Part shown: positions 23,110 to 34,687 of the stretch, piece after piece
How positions within the stretch are numbered: position 1 is the stretch's first letter
Layout of the letters: the number at the start of each line of letters is the position of its first letter
Assembly (NCBI GenBank): GCA_009760855.2
Contig: WPIO01000010.1
Location: 5,621,501 to 5,685,500 of the forward strand
Length of the DNA stretch: 64,000 nt
Direction of reading: 5' to 3'
Source: Cristatella mucedo
Lineage: Eukaryota > Bryozoa > Phylactolaemata > Cristatellidae
Translations under genes and position numbers: made by a program
The notes under the pieces: generated by a model
Database searches by the model: none
The model's input: only the letters and a program-made list of their open reading frames with translations
Told to the model about the DNA's origin: nothing

Positions 23110-24687
23110 TCAGCTCTGTTGGCAGCTGCAAAGCGACGGTCTACGAGCAGTAACAGCACGCCATAATTCATCTAAAAAAAATTACCATTAGTCCATATCG
23201 TCTCTGGTTGCCCTAGTCCGGAACTCGCAGGGATATGGCCACCTGAGCCATATTCATTCAGCCTTTAAGCATGAAAAGCCCTGCAGCTTCTTTCGGTAGT
23301 TAGCTGGCGTCTAGGGAGGGGCTACCAGGCTTGGACAGCAAAACTAGAGGCTTCCTAAAGCTGCGAATTCGAGATCGGTTTTACGAGGTATTATTTCTAA
23401 TGCGACAATCGCATTTTTTAGCGTCTGACAAGTTGGTTCTTTTTGTGCGGGTTTAAAGAAGTCGGCCGAGCCAATGGCGGAGTCGTGATTTTTATCGGGG
23501 GCTGGGCAAGACCTGCAAAATATTTATGTAGGGGGCAAGACCCGCAAGATTTTGAAAAAACATTGAATGAAGCTGACTCTTTCGTTCGAATACCTGCACT
23601 GCTTTACAAAGCCAGGCGTATCTCTCACTCTCGTACTTCATAGGCTTTGCCGCCAACGCCAGGATTAATGAGGACAGACAAGCGAGACAAAGACTAGCGT
23701 ACATTCTTTAAGCTTGGATGCTTTCGTTTCAGTTCAGGAACGAGGCAGCTTGGCTCTAGGGCGAGTAGCTATACATGGCTCTAGGACGAGTAGTATAATA
23801 AAGCTAGGGCACGCATAGTAAGGATGAATGCTGCTACGCATTTTCTGCTCACACAATTGCACCCTCTGAGTAAGCAGTAAAAGGCGACTTCCAGACAGCC
23901 TCCTTCCATCTGCAAGGTGATTTAGCACGTTACACGCTATGTAGGTGAACGTGTAGAGATTCTTGAATTTTAATTATGGGTGCATTTTGAAAATCACTTT
24001 CCGAAACCTGTCTGTCACCTCCTTTCGTCGAGTAATTAATGAAAAAATAAGAATCCATAGGATGATAGATTAGAAAGTATTTAACTGCATAATTTGATTC
24101 CGTGGAATGACCGCAGCTAAGACTTTTGCATGGGGTGCTCTCTTTCAGAATACAGAGCAGTGACCTGTCCAGCTGGCCGATCTCAGCATCGATTTACAAG
24201 TCTTGCTTCTAATAATAATCATATTAATTCAATTTGCATTTCGCTCTAAGAGATATAAATGTCTTGAGACGAAGTTTGCTTTGTCAGGAAATTAAATGTA
24301 TCAAATGATTAGTGAGAGCAGCAATCACTTGCAGCCCGACCAGTGCAGTATTTCAGCAGTTACAGGAGTCAAGTATCGGCAACTGATGCTAAAGACTGGG
24401 CTTCCGTGTAATTTTTCAAGTCTAATAATAGCCTACTTTTACTAATTCTTCAATACGACACTGAAAAGCCTGCCGGGTTGCGTTTTCATTCCGATGTCTC
24501 GCTTGCCACTCACTAGCGGTGAGTGTAAATCGGTAAATGGTGCACGAAAAACAAGAGCCCGCTATTTACTGACTCCAAATACGGCAAAGCCGAAAAGCTT
24601 CCGAGCGATTTATCAGATAGAACGTGCCTAGCGGCATTTCTGGTTTGCATCGTTTGTTACGGTGTGTCATTTTCGCATGCGTTTCAG
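23110..24687. other. Unassigned stretch
   Basis: No supported gene or repeat. AT content rises from about 23940 onward. Confidence 0.4.
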
Positions 24688-25426
24688 CCGAAGCGCACAG
24701 ATGACTGCCCGATCTCAAATTGACGTGTCGGCAAGACGGCATCGCCTGGAGCAAAAGTCGAAAGCTGTGGACCTCAGCACTGATGACAATGCATCGGCAC
24801 TTACGAACGGTAATGTTGACGGAAAAACGAAACTTTTGGAGACACCAACAGTAAAGAATTCCCTAGCCGACGAAGCCTTTGCTGAAAGCGCTAGGAATAG
24901 TAGGAGGCTGTCAAACGTGTCTCTTAGTAAATGGAGCGTGCCTGATGACCAGTCGGACGACGACGAAATAAGGAATGCGAAGCTTTTGAAGCCGCCAAAA
25001 GTAAAGAATTCACCAGCCGATGAAGCCTTTGCTGACAGCGCTAGGAATAGTAGGAGGCTGTCGAACGTGTCTCTTAGTAAATGGAATGTGCCTGATGACC
25101 AGTCGGACGACGACGAAATAAAGAATACGAAACTTTTGAAGCCGCCAACAGTAAAAAATTCGCCAGCCAATGAAGTCTTTGCTGACAGTGCTATAAATAG
25201 TAGGAGGCTTTCGAACGTGTCACTTAGTAAGCGGAGCGTGCCTAATGACCAGTCGGACGATAGCGAAACAAGGCCGGCACCGCAGCCTCTGAAATCTCAT
25301 CGGGTTCAGCTCCAGTCATTTGAGTTTCCGCCCCCACCAGCTCACTTCGAAGAAAGCGAGGTGGCTTCTAAGGCACCGGTCGAAGAAATATATGCCAAGC
25401 TGAAGCAGCCTGGAACTGTCCAACAG
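24688..25426 (+). CDS. Internal exon of an unrecognised protein with three 50-residue tandem repeats
   Basis: The frame is open for 246 codons between a good acceptor (GCGTTTCAG before 24688, phase 2) and a donor (CAACAG then GTGCGT after 25426, phase 0). Three tandem units of exactly 150 bp start at 24831, 24981 and 25131. Each encodes a KLL-x-PP-x-VKNS segment, an (A/E)[15 protein letters not shown] segment and a (W/R)-x-VP-(D/N)DQSDD(D/S)E segment. RRLS fits the basophilic (PKA-type) kinase consensus and SDDDE the CK2 consensus. Expected character is disordered and highly charged, with no catalytic domain. After the repeats come [12 protein letters not shown] and [11 protein letters not shown]. 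Upstream exons were not found. Reading through the donor gives a stop 11 codons later (25457), so a terminal exon is possible but less likely. Confidence 0.6.
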
Positions 25427-25570
25427 GTGCGTGAACTAGCCACCATACAGTCCTTGTAGATTCGGGCAGCTGAGATAAGGTGTATCGCATTGGCATGCAC
25501 AAATTTACCATAAAGAAATACTCTAGTAACAGCACTTCGCCTGCTATGAATGCCTGGAGATGGCTATCAA

Positions 25571-25796
<226 letters not shown>

Positions 25797-25932
25797 TCTC
25801 ATTTTTATAGCGGCAGAAGAGCCTGACTGGATATCATCACCGCTTCCAGTGGCAATAAAGAATCTCGAAATGCAGGATTCGAACCCGTCACCTGGGTATT
25901 GAAGAGCCATTACCGTACACCTGGGCTAAGAT
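25797..25932 (-). mobile_element. SINE2 copy (divergent)
   Basis: Minus orientation: TATAGCGGCAGAAGAGCC, then ATCACCGCTTCCAGTGGC, then the B-box complement GGATTCGAACCCGTCACC, then GGGCTAAG at the head. Its tail end abuts the compound microsatellite on the left. Confidence 0.8.
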
Positions 25933-27954
25933 CTCAAAGCTTCTTCCACTCCCTCGCCTCTGCACCGCTTTTCTTTAGTGGCAGCCGAGCCCCCAAACCA
26001 CAGGCACGTGATCAGCTAGATAAATTTGTGGACCCATTGAAATAGCTCTTGTAAACCTTTTGGAGATCTAGCGCTGGTCGCGGTTTGAGCTCAAAGCAGC
26101 CAAATAACGTTCCGCCTCTAGTCCGGACCTCCGAGGAATTTTTCTCAAATCTTCCTCGACTCTTCCTTGAAGCTTCTGAAACTTCCCGGAAGCCTCCGTG
26201 TGCAGTTTTTTTACTCTCACCTCCTCAGTATACTGGTATCAATATCCAAAATATTCTCGCTGTAGTATTAGATGTCTTTCGTATAAATAAATTACCTGGA
26301 ACCTTCAGAAACTTGCTGAAAGCTTTTTAACTTCACCAGTGGTCTCCAATTGATCCCTACCCAGCCTTTTCTCTGAGTTGTTCCATTAAATTTCAGAAGA
26401 CTTCAGCATATTTTGCTGGAAAAAATTTTCCAACTATTGAGCGCACCAAAATCTCGCGCCATCGCAATACATACCCCAATAAACCGCGAACCTAATTACT
26501 AACTAGGATAGCAGAGTCAGAACCACTATTGGTTGACAGCTCATCGACGAACATTAGTAAGACATCCAGCCGAATAAGCAACGTACCCTAACTAAAGCCA
26601 GTCAGCTACAGAGTGCACGTTAACGACCTTCACACATGAATGACCATTAACTTCGGCAGCGAATTAAAAAACATTGAAAATTAAGGCTGCATTAAAAACT
26701 GTGACACAGAAGGCTATCATACTTGCTCAGAAGTGCTCCGATGACCTCAGTCTGAGCCTAGAAACGAATTAACCACAGCAAATGGCTGCCTGCAGACACA
26801 AAGTTGAGTGGATATGCTGCTAGGGAAGCTTCTACTTCTTCTAGGATTAGCAAGCTTTCGCACCGCTTCCTCCGCCGGCCTGCACCTAGAAATTTCAAAA
26901 ATAAGCTACTCCTGCATCCTTTGGCATGCCCTACAGAGAACGTTTTCCTGATCTTAGTTTGATCGAAAAACGCTGTATTAACCCAAGATCTCGATAGGAA
27001 TGTAATGCTCGTTTGAAGTACCGTGGACACCTGACGTTTACGGCCCTTTAAAAAATTTCTATCGAGGGCCGTAAGAACTGATGAGACATACAGCTGTAAG
27101 CTGAGCAGAAATTTCCATAAGCTACTATGTATTGTACCTGCGTATACCCAACAAAAACCTCACAAATACGATATTCAATTTGAACATTAAAGACCCTGGA
27201 AATAAGCAAGTACCTGTGCAAACTGTCAGCCAAAATGATTAACCGGCTCACCATCTCCAAGATTGGCGTACAGTTTCCCACCCATGAAACGTATAACTTA
27301 CCATGTGTGCAGACCGGCTTGGAAAACTGTATTCCTGCTGAGTCTAATGACGCGAGTATAAACAACGTGAACACGTAACGAACCGTTTGGTAAATAAGCG
27401 TGTTAATAAACATTAGCCATTAAAAATACGTAAAGACCATGGGCAATGCATTTTAACGAATTAAAGCTAATGTCAAAATGCATGACGCGAGCCATTTAAA
27501 GTGTAAATGCATAAAAATACACTGTAAATAAGCGCCGACAAACCATTGAAATTATTACCCATTACTAGTAGCTTACGTCAGCATAAAATGAGTAAATTGC
27601 TCGGTTGGACTTGCGTCGTAGGTCTTAGCAAAACGCTTGGCTATGAGTTCACCGCCGAGTGTTGACCAGTCATTCCTCCCAGGGTTCGCCTAAATGAAGG
27701 AGGCGCAGTCTAGTCAAGAAAACTCATTTGAAAAGCTACAAGTTAATGTGAGAAAATTAATTTGAAAATTAAAGCGTATATCTCTTGTGCAAAGGTTAAG
27801 CTTAAGTGACTCACCAGTCGGCAGGTTGTCGCTAAGACTGACTCTCCACCTCATTTTTGTCCACTTCACTGAGAATTAGTCTCAAGCGCATAAGTACATA
27901 ATTAAATAGCGTGCTGATAAACATCGCTATTTCAACATTCAATGCACAATTCAA
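25933..27954. other. Unassigned AT-rich stretch
   Basis: Probable intron or intergenic DNA. The open frames (for example 121 codons at 27048-27413, minus) have no recognisable features. Confidence 0.4.
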
Positions 27955-28098
27955 ATGGCCCAGTAGTGAAGACGCTCACCCCGACCAAAGTCAAGGTGAA
28001 TATATTTGATGGCCCAGGTTGTGAGCTCGAGCCCCGTTGTATATGTACAGCGCCTGACTGGGGATTAAGTTCTCTAAGGGCGCTGTGCAGATGAATAT
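27955..28098 (+). mobile_element. SINE1 copy, subtype with insert between A and B boxes
   Basis: The head GGCCCAGTAGTGAAGACGCTC and box GAGCTCGAGCCCC are separated by an extra TGAATATATTTGATGGCCCA segment absent from the standard SINE1. The tail stem GCGCC...GGCGCT is intact. Confidence 0.8.
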
Positions 28099-28468
28099 TA
28101 TCTTTAACGACGAGAGTGCATGCTGCAGCTGCATATGCAAATTGGTAAATTATCACCTCTGTTTTTGACACGAAATAATGAGCTGTGCCGTCTTGGCAGT
28201 ATTAAATATTTCGCAAAGTGCACGATATAACCGTCACATCAGCCACTCGTGTTTACGGTATGGGTGGAAGGGCTCACACATTTAAATTTATGTAGATCGA
28301 TTTCCCGAATTTCCGTCAGCATACTATCACAGCACCAGCTGGCTGTTACCAAGGTAACGCAGCTCTAGAATTTACGGGTCTCTTACAATGGCTCCGAGCT
28401 ATGCACAAGCTCGCATGTGCTCCTTGTGAGAGATACCCTAACCATTGAGTTTCAGCTCCAAATGCCGT
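28099..28468. other. Unassigned stretch with an X-box-like palindrome
   Basis: Spacer between two SINE1 copies. GTTACCAAGGTAAC at 28346 is a 14-bp imperfect palindrome that fits the RFX-type X-box pattern. Confidence 0.45.
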
Positions 28469-28611
28469 GCTGGTTTGGCCCAGCGGTTAAATTTCTCTCC
28501 CGACAAAGGTCACGGTGAATGTATTTGATCGCCAAGGTCGTGGGCTCGAGCCCCGTGGCATGTGTGAAGTGCCTGAATAGAGATTTAGTTCTCTTAGGCG
28601 CTATGCAAATA
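28469..28611 (+). mobile_element. SINE1 copy, subtype with insert between A and B boxes
   Basis: Head GCTGGTTTGGCCCAGCGGTTAA, insert GTGAATGTATTTGATCGCC, box GGGCTCGAGCCCC, then the tail stem with TAGAGATTTAGTTCTCT. It shares the insert with the copy at 27955, so these two form a subtype. Confidence 0.85.
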
Positions 28612-28770
28612 CTTATATATATGTATATATTTATTTATTTACATACACATTTCATAAGGAGCTGATTATGCACATGAGTCGGGTACTGCATAGGATACGA
28701 AGTGACCATGCATTGTAGCTGTTGGCACCGCTAGCTATGCACCGCTTCCGCTTCACAGGCGTCTTTACAG

Positions 28771-28941
28771 GGATCAGGAAAAAAAGCCGCCGCTCAGCCA
28801 TCTAAGAAATGGGACATACCGAGCGACAGCGACAGCGACGGCGAACCAAAACGTAGTAAAGTTCCGCCCAAATCGAAGGACTTAAATATCGGCAAGTTCA
28901 AAAATATGTCTCCGATATCTGTGTTGATATTTAGACCCTAG
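28771..28941 (+). CDS. Candidate exon sharing the repeat-protein core
   Basis: A strong acceptor (GTCTTTACAG before 28771) opens a 56-codon frame at phase 0, the phase left by the donor at 25426. It encodes KKWDIPSDSDSDGEPKRSK and then PPKSKD. This matches the [13 protein letters not shown] and K-x-PP-x-VK pattern of the upstream tandem units. The frame reaches a TAG at 28939-28941, so it could be the last exon. Alternatively a donor inside it joins the exon at about 29370; no candidate donor is strong. Confidence 0.5.
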   Translation, partial: GSGKKAAAQPSKKWDIPSDSDSDGEPKRSKVPPKSKDLNIGKFKNMSPISVLIFRP

Positions 28942-29209
28942 CCCTCTCATTACCTCTCTCATCCTCTCTCGTACACTCTCTCTCTCTATAAATATATATG
29001 TATATGTATACAGCATGTGTAAAATATTTACATATATATATATATGCATTTATATAATTGAAGAATATTGTTCTTTATACAAATAGATTATTGTGTATAT
29101 TGCAATTTATACAAATTACACGATATTTCTATTGGGTATAAGCAGATCTTAATATTTAAGCCTGGGTATATAAAAATGCTCACTCTTCTACTTCTATTAA
29201 AAAACTGTT

Positions 29210-29214
<5 letters not shown>

Positions 29215-29307
<93 letters not shown>

Positions 29308-29348
29308 ATACCTAGCTCTGCTCCACTTGATATATATATATATATATT
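29215..29348. repeat. (TA)n/(CA)n microsatellite with embedded inverted repeat
   Basis: TA tract, CACACA block, second TA tract, then a unique 19-bp arm and a short TA loop. The open frames across it (YIYIYI) are artefacts. Confidence 0.95.
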
Positions 29349-29367
29349 TCAAGTGGAGCAGAGCTAG
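29312..29367. repeat. Perfect 19-bp inverted repeat around an 18-base AT loop
   Basis: CTAGCTCTGCTCCACTTGA (29312-29330) and TCAAGTGGAGCAGAGCTAG (29349-29367) are exact complements. The right arm overlaps possible splice acceptor positions for the exon that follows. Confidence 0.95.
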
Positions 29368-29369
29368 CA

Positions 29370-30604
29370 AATTCTGCGGCAGTAGTTCACTTGAAAACAA
29401 ATCAATGGATGCTGTGACTCCAGCCGGTTCGTTTACAGACATCGCCGAGCTTGCGACGGGCACCTCTAAAGGCGACGTCCCCAACGGCCATGCTGAAGTT
29501 GCAGTTGTCGGAGATGGCTTGCCCTACGACGACGACGACGAAAGCGCATACCAAACGATCGATCAGCCTCCTCCTCCGGCGGTTCAAATCGAGGAGGAAG
29601 TGCACGAGCTCGTGCCGGAAGACCCGCAGGAGTCGGCCATAGTGAAAGCGGTCATCCAGACGCAGACCGTCACCGAGACGGTGGAGAGCCGCGTGCCCGA
29701 CCTGGATGGCGAGGACTTCTCCCAGTACCTGCAGGACGACGACCACTTCGTCAACTTCGTCTTCACTCTTGGTCGCAAGAAGGAGAAGACTACAGAGACG
29801 CTGGGCCGGAAGCGCGAGCCGAAGGACTTCGCCTTCGTCGAGAACCCGTTCGCGCAGGAAGTCCAGTACAAGACGGTGCCCGTGCAGAAGAAGACGGTCA
29901 AGCAGACGGTGACGACGCTGATGCGCAAAGACAAGAGCCTCGACGGCAACCACATGCGCTCCATCGCCGACTATGCCACGCTGTCGCGAAGCCTACAGAA
30001 CTTCGCCTACACCGACAGCAAGATGGGCTCCACCATTGGCGACGACGACGACCCTAACGACCGCCGCAGAGGCGACGGTGGCGCGAGCGAGCTGGGCCTG
30101 GCGGCCGGCGGAGGCTACCGGGGCGGCACGATGCCCAGCAAGCAGCGGCAGGGCTACGGCAGCGTGATGAGCATGGACCAGCTGGCCGCCCAGTGCCGCA
30201 CCGCCGCCGACCCGACGGCGACCGGCAGCTCGCGGCAGCGCTTCCAAAAGGCCAGGCGCGGCTCGCAGGCGCCGCCGCAGCGAGCGAGCTCGGACGTCGG
30301 CGGCTACGATCGGCACGACGCCAACGACGACGAGTCGCTCGACGACGCGCGCGCCGGCGTCCCGCTGGCCGCGCGCTCCGCGCCGAAGGCGCCTGCCGCC
30401 GCGACTGCTGCCGCCGTCGGCGCGGCCTCCGGCCAGCATCAGCCGACGAAGGAGTCGGGCGGCAAGAAGAGCAAGTCGCTGTTCAGCGGCCTGAAGAAGT
30501 TCTTCCGCCGCCCGAAGGCAGCGGACGGCACGACGAAGCGTGGCGGTCCAGCCGGCGGCGGTAGCCACGAGGAAGAGGACTTCCAGGAGTTCGAGCCGTA
30601 CTAA
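29370..30604 (+). CDS. Last exon of an unrecognised acidic/basic disordered protein
   Basis: The frame is open to a TAA at 30602-30604. A plausible acceptor is TGCGGCAG just before 29383, and an in-frame ATG lies at 29405, so it could be a 400-residue single-exon protein or a terminal exon. Segments in order: acidic YDDDDESAYQTIDQPPPPA, then VIQTQTVTETVES, DGEDFSQYLQDDDHFVNFVF, two GRK(K/R)E basic patches, KKTVKQTVTTL, a long Gly/Ala/Ser/Arg-rich disordered part, the basic amphipathic KSKSLFSGLKKFFRRPK, and an acidic EEEDFQEFEPY end. GC content at third positions is high, strongly suggesting real coding sequence. The basic segment near the end could touch acidic lipid or another acidic surface, which is inference. 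I recognise no family. Confidence 0.65.
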
Positions 30605-32255
30605 TTGAACGACGACGACCCACGTCGTGCCCCGCGGCGCCAGCGTCATCTCGAACGGCGGCAAGCACTGCGGTAGGGACTGCTAACGGACAAGCCTCCC
30701 TAATCCGGCTGCGTATCCACGCCGGAAACTCTCCGCTCCCTCGCATGCGAGCCCTTCGCATCGGCGCGCGCGCGAGCTCAGGTAGGAGGCGGCTTGCCTT
30801 TCCTCGCCATATTATAAGCCAAGCGACTGCATCCGCGCAGCGAGGCGCACTACGCTTTACGCTGCGTTTCTCGAGTCGAGACGCAGCCAGAAATGTATCC
30901 AAAAAGAGGAATACACGTTGGCACCGAGCCAAGAAGGTCAAGGCGCGCCGGTCTCCGTCTTTATAACTAATTGGCGGGGACTTTTGCACAGCGCCCATTC
31001 CAAGCGCCAGCGGCCCTAGGTGCGCGCGCCATCGACAGTTATCGCTCGCACGGCAGCAAAAAGTTGCAAAAGGCGAATGGTGAAGGAGGTCGATGAAGTG
31101 AGCAGCGGGAAAAAAGTAACAGCGGCGGACAGTTTGAACACACGTCAGTGCGGCAATCGATCGGCAGCAGAATGAAAGGTGTTGCAGTTACATGAGAAAC
31201 GACGAGAGCGAGAACCTCAGCAGTCTCAGGCGTGCATGACGAAAGTTGGCATTGCCAAGAGATTTTAAGCGAGAAAAGGCTCAGCCAAGCAGCTGTGCCT
31301 GACGACATTCCGTGGCTGATCTGCGCTGGCAGATCGACCTTGGCAGCGTCGCAGAGGGGAGGTGGGGGCTAAGCGCTGCCGGTCCTCGGGCAAGATTTCG
31401 GGGCTGCGAAGCCGCCGATCGAGCGGCAGCCGGCCGACGCTCTGTTAGCAAATAGAATGCGCCGGTCACTATACGTCTCATCTAAATGCGAGAAATTTAC
31501 TGAAATCAACTGAGTGGCTGGTTGTCTGCCGGCGTTCCGCATATGGACGCAGTAATTCATTTAAGCTATACCAAGCGCACGCAAGTAAGGAGGACGATCG
31601 TACATATTACCACTAAATTTTGATAAAAAAATCTCAGCGTGGACATTTTTACGACAAATGGGCCTCCGAGAGGATCAAAGGTAGCGAACTTTGCTTTTTC
31701 GGATCATTGATGGGATATTTACTATCTGCCCGCACTGCAGTGGCAGGCCCCAACAATACGACCGCGGCGTTACAGGCGAAACCCAGCGGAACGTCAAGAT
31801 CGCTCGGGGACTTTATGCAATCGATTCGTCGCACTGCGTAGCAGAAATTGATAAATTATCCAGAAGCTTAATACCAGATAAACTCTCGAGCCGTAGGGCC
31901 CCGAGTCGGCGGCTTCTCTCGGCTGGCTGTCTAGCAGCATTTAGACGTACTTGTGCGGAGAGCATGGTAACACTTAAGGCAGAGGTGCGCCAGCGTCTGG
32001 GGCAGAAGTCAGAAATATCTACCGTAAATGTTATGGTTAACCAGCACTCTGCTGACACAGGTACGTGGCTGGAAATTGAGTCCGCTGGTGACGGTAGCAG
32101 GCTTGAACTTACTACCATGTATCAACACAATGTCAAGGGAGATAGGGTGACCGATGTAGCACAGGTGCCGGTCATAATTAAAGCTCGGCGTATGGAAATC
32201 AGCAAGTCCGATACACGGCTTGAAAAGCCAGATATTACGACTTTACACTCGCTGA
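30605..32255. other. Unassigned stretch, partly 3' flank of the preceding gene
   Basis: GC-rich to about 31450, then AT-richer. No clear polyadenylation signal next to 30604. Open frames reach about 170 codons in the GC-rich part but are shadows or chance. Confidence 0.35.
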
Positions 32256-32722
32256 CCCGCATTGGCTATCAGTCGAGCAACGCATCGACTTCATGGTTTT
32301 ATAGCTCACTTTTTGGGGCTATTCATTCTTTGGCTCCAGCCAACCTACTAGATCTACTGCCCACCAGGCTAGTCATCGTACCATCCGATTTCCGGAATCC
32401 AGCAGTCTACAAATACCTCGTACAAACCTCAAATTCTTTGAAGACTGTGCCTAGTTCGTATGCTCCCAAAGCCTGGAACTCACTCCAGGCTTCCGTCACG
32501 ACATCCCCTGACTTGACCACATGTAAAAAAAAATAAAACGTACCTGTTTATCGCAGTGCGTGCTGCCACTCACCACAATTGCATGCTGACCCGGTACATG
32601 TCACCCTAACCATGTTATTCTTGTTGTTTATTGAGCACGCTACCACTAACCATTCGATCGTGCTTCCTTTGCTGCAAATGTAAAGCGCTTAGAAAGAGAT
32701 TGAGTTCTCTGAGGGCGCTTTA
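32256..32722 (+). mobile_element. L2/CR1-like LINE, 5'-truncated
   Basis: Plus-strand text begins at the HWLPVKQR-equivalent region and runs through HSLAPANLLDLLP and YAPKAWNSLQ. The 3' UTR and a complete tail stem-loop ending GGCGCTTTATCA follow. It contains frame damage. Confidence 0.85.
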
Positions 32723-32726
32723 TCAG

Positions 32727-32942
32727 TGCGCCGACACTGTGCATGCTGCCACTAACCACATTTGCATGCTGACCCTGTGCATGTCACCCCTAACCATGTT
32801 ATTCATTTTGTTTGTTTATCAAGCATGCTATTACTTACCATTCAATTGCATTTCCCTTTGCAGCAAATGTAAAGCGCCCCCAGAGAGAGATTGAGTTCTC
32901 TGAGGGCGCTTTATCAAGTGCATTGTTGTTATTATTATTATT
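32727..32942 (+). mobile_element. Second LINE 3' UTR and tail, directly downstream
   Basis: Starts within the 3' UTR (CGACACTGTGCATGCTGCC) immediately after the previous copy's tail. It ends with a second stem-loop and a (TTA)n tail. A short copy sits head-to-tail behind the first. Confidence 0.85.
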
Positions 32943-32950
32943 AAATATAA

Positions 32951-33089
32951 AATAAATATAATTCATCTATATAGCGCCCCAAGAGAACTTAATCTCTATT
33001 CAGGCGCTTCACATATGCCTCGGGGCTCGAGCCCACGACCTCAGTCAGACCTTGGTCGGGGCGAGCACCTTAACCGCTAGACCAAACCA
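32951..33089 (-). mobile_element. SINE1 copy (clean)
   Basis: Minus orientation: tail ATAGCGCCCCAAGAGAACTT with full stems, B-box complement GGGGCTCGAGCCCACGACC, A-box complement CCTTAACCGCTAGACCAAACC. It lies against the LINE (TTA)n tail. Confidence 0.92.
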
Positions 33090-34088
33090 TCTCGGCAATT
33101 ATTATTATTCTCTGATTTCGAGCTCACTGCAGATGATTTCTGCACTACTAGTATTGTGACATAAGCGAAGCCTTGCTGGATGCCGGACGAGGTGCTGCGT
33201 TTAGGCAAAGTTCAGAGTAGTGACTTTTCTATATGTCGCATGCCACTGCTGCACGATGATGGAGAGGACTACATATCTCTGTCGCAAGCTCTAGGTTTTA
33301 ATGTCGACTACTTTTCGCATCCTTTCCGACTCGAGGAAACTTCTTCTCTTGCGTGTCTAAATATCTGGTGGACTTCTTCTGTGATAGTGCCATCGAATTT
33401 GCAACCTCCCGGTGAATGCAACGTCGTCATCTTTGATTGCGTGAATGACGATCAACGTGGAGCGGTTACGACCATGCTACTCTTGCTGAGTCGGCGCTTC
33501 ATACAAGCAAAGTCGTTGGACTTCTGGTTCCGATTCGTAGTTACTTGGTTACTTGACTCGTTGCTGTGTTCCATAAGTCTGCCAGTGGGTGTATGCGACT
33601 AAGAGATGTTGAACACCGGACATTGTCTATCATAGCCCACAGACGGTCTAATGAACTAAAGGCAGACAAGACTGGATTGTTGAGGCAAAGCCACTACTAA
33701 GCATGATAAGACGCAATTGCTCTTGGAGCAACAGTCTGGTGGCCGGTGAGTCCCACTGCTGAGCTTGAGCTGCATTGAGCCGGTTAGCGAGTCGGCTGGA
33801 AGTCACCTGTCGTATCAGCCGTAATATACGTACTCTGGCGGCTGTCGTCGTGCTTTTTGTAATGCGGTTTTTTGTTAGCGCTGCGTGAAGAATATCGAGC
33901 GCTGTGCAGCTATTGTCGACGTAGCATGCGAGTGTCGCGTCTTTACACAATGCATACAGCGTGCCATGCCGCTACCCGCTCTAGCGAGGGGACGCGAGGT
34001 CACAACAGTTCCATCCCTCTGCCCTTGCCCCCTGGAATGCCCGAGAAAAAGTGGAAGAAAATTGTTAACTGATTCAACGACATCAGTC
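33090..34088. other. Unassigned stretch with a 140-codon open frame
   Basis: An ATG frame at 33180-33602 (+) encodes 140 residues with a hydrophobic C-terminal part (FRFVVTWLLDSLLCSISLPV). No domain is recognised and base composition does not stand out. A frame of this length is expected by chance a few times in this window. Confidence 0.25.
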
Positions 34089-34141
34089 ATACAGCGGCAG
34101 AAGACCCTTATCGGCTATCTCCACCGCTTGCAGTGGGCAAG
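34089..34141 (-). mobile_element. SINE2 fragment
   Basis: Only the body is present (ACAGCGGCAGAAGACCC, then CCACCGCTTGCAGTGGG). The tRNA-like head and the terminal tail are missing. Confidence 0.6.
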
Positions 34142-34687
34142 TCAACCTAAGCGATCAAAGCGTCGTCCGGGCCTCAGCGATACGCTTTCTAAGCCTCCGG
34201 TGTCGAAGGTCAACAGTCGTTTGAGAGCTCTCCGCCCTTTCGGTCCAACTGCAATCGCGTTTAGCTTCGGCTTTTTTCAATGAGACTCAAACGCTGCTTT
34301 TATTTGTGCACAAACAACCGTCCGAATCAGCCCGGGATGAATGCCTACTACTGTAGCGCCCTGCTGGCTTTGGCTGAATTTTAGCGCAAACAAGAGCTGT
34401 TCGGCGGCGGGCTAGAGCCCCTTTGTCCTGGAGCAGTGAGCCAGAGAGGAGCGTCAGTGCGGTTAGAGAGGAAGCGCTTAAGAGCAGGCCAGGAAGCTCT
34501 GAGACGAGCGGCGGCGATTCGGCCTTTAGAATTGGTCCGATACTCGCGGAAGCTGCTGATAGATATTGGCTGGCCTGTCAACCCCCGCCTTCCCTCTTTC
34601 CAAGAAAGAATCGTCTGGAACCCATTCGCCATTCAAGCTGGACGGAGGTGCCCTTCCAGTGGCCTGGGGACGGTAGTAATTCCTTTC
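34142..34687. other. Unassigned stretch
   Basis: No supported gene. Open frames of up to 106 codons overlap in different frames and look like chance. Confidence 0.35.

Noticed and set aside
29993..30664. 223-codon minus-strand frame
   Set aside because: Shadow of the GC-rich last exon on the plus strand. Low-complexity Arg/Ala/Val composition.
33180..33602. 140-codon ATG open frame as a gene
   Set aside because: Length is within chance expectation for 64 kb in six frames, and no domain, codon bias or splice support is visible. Kept only as a note.
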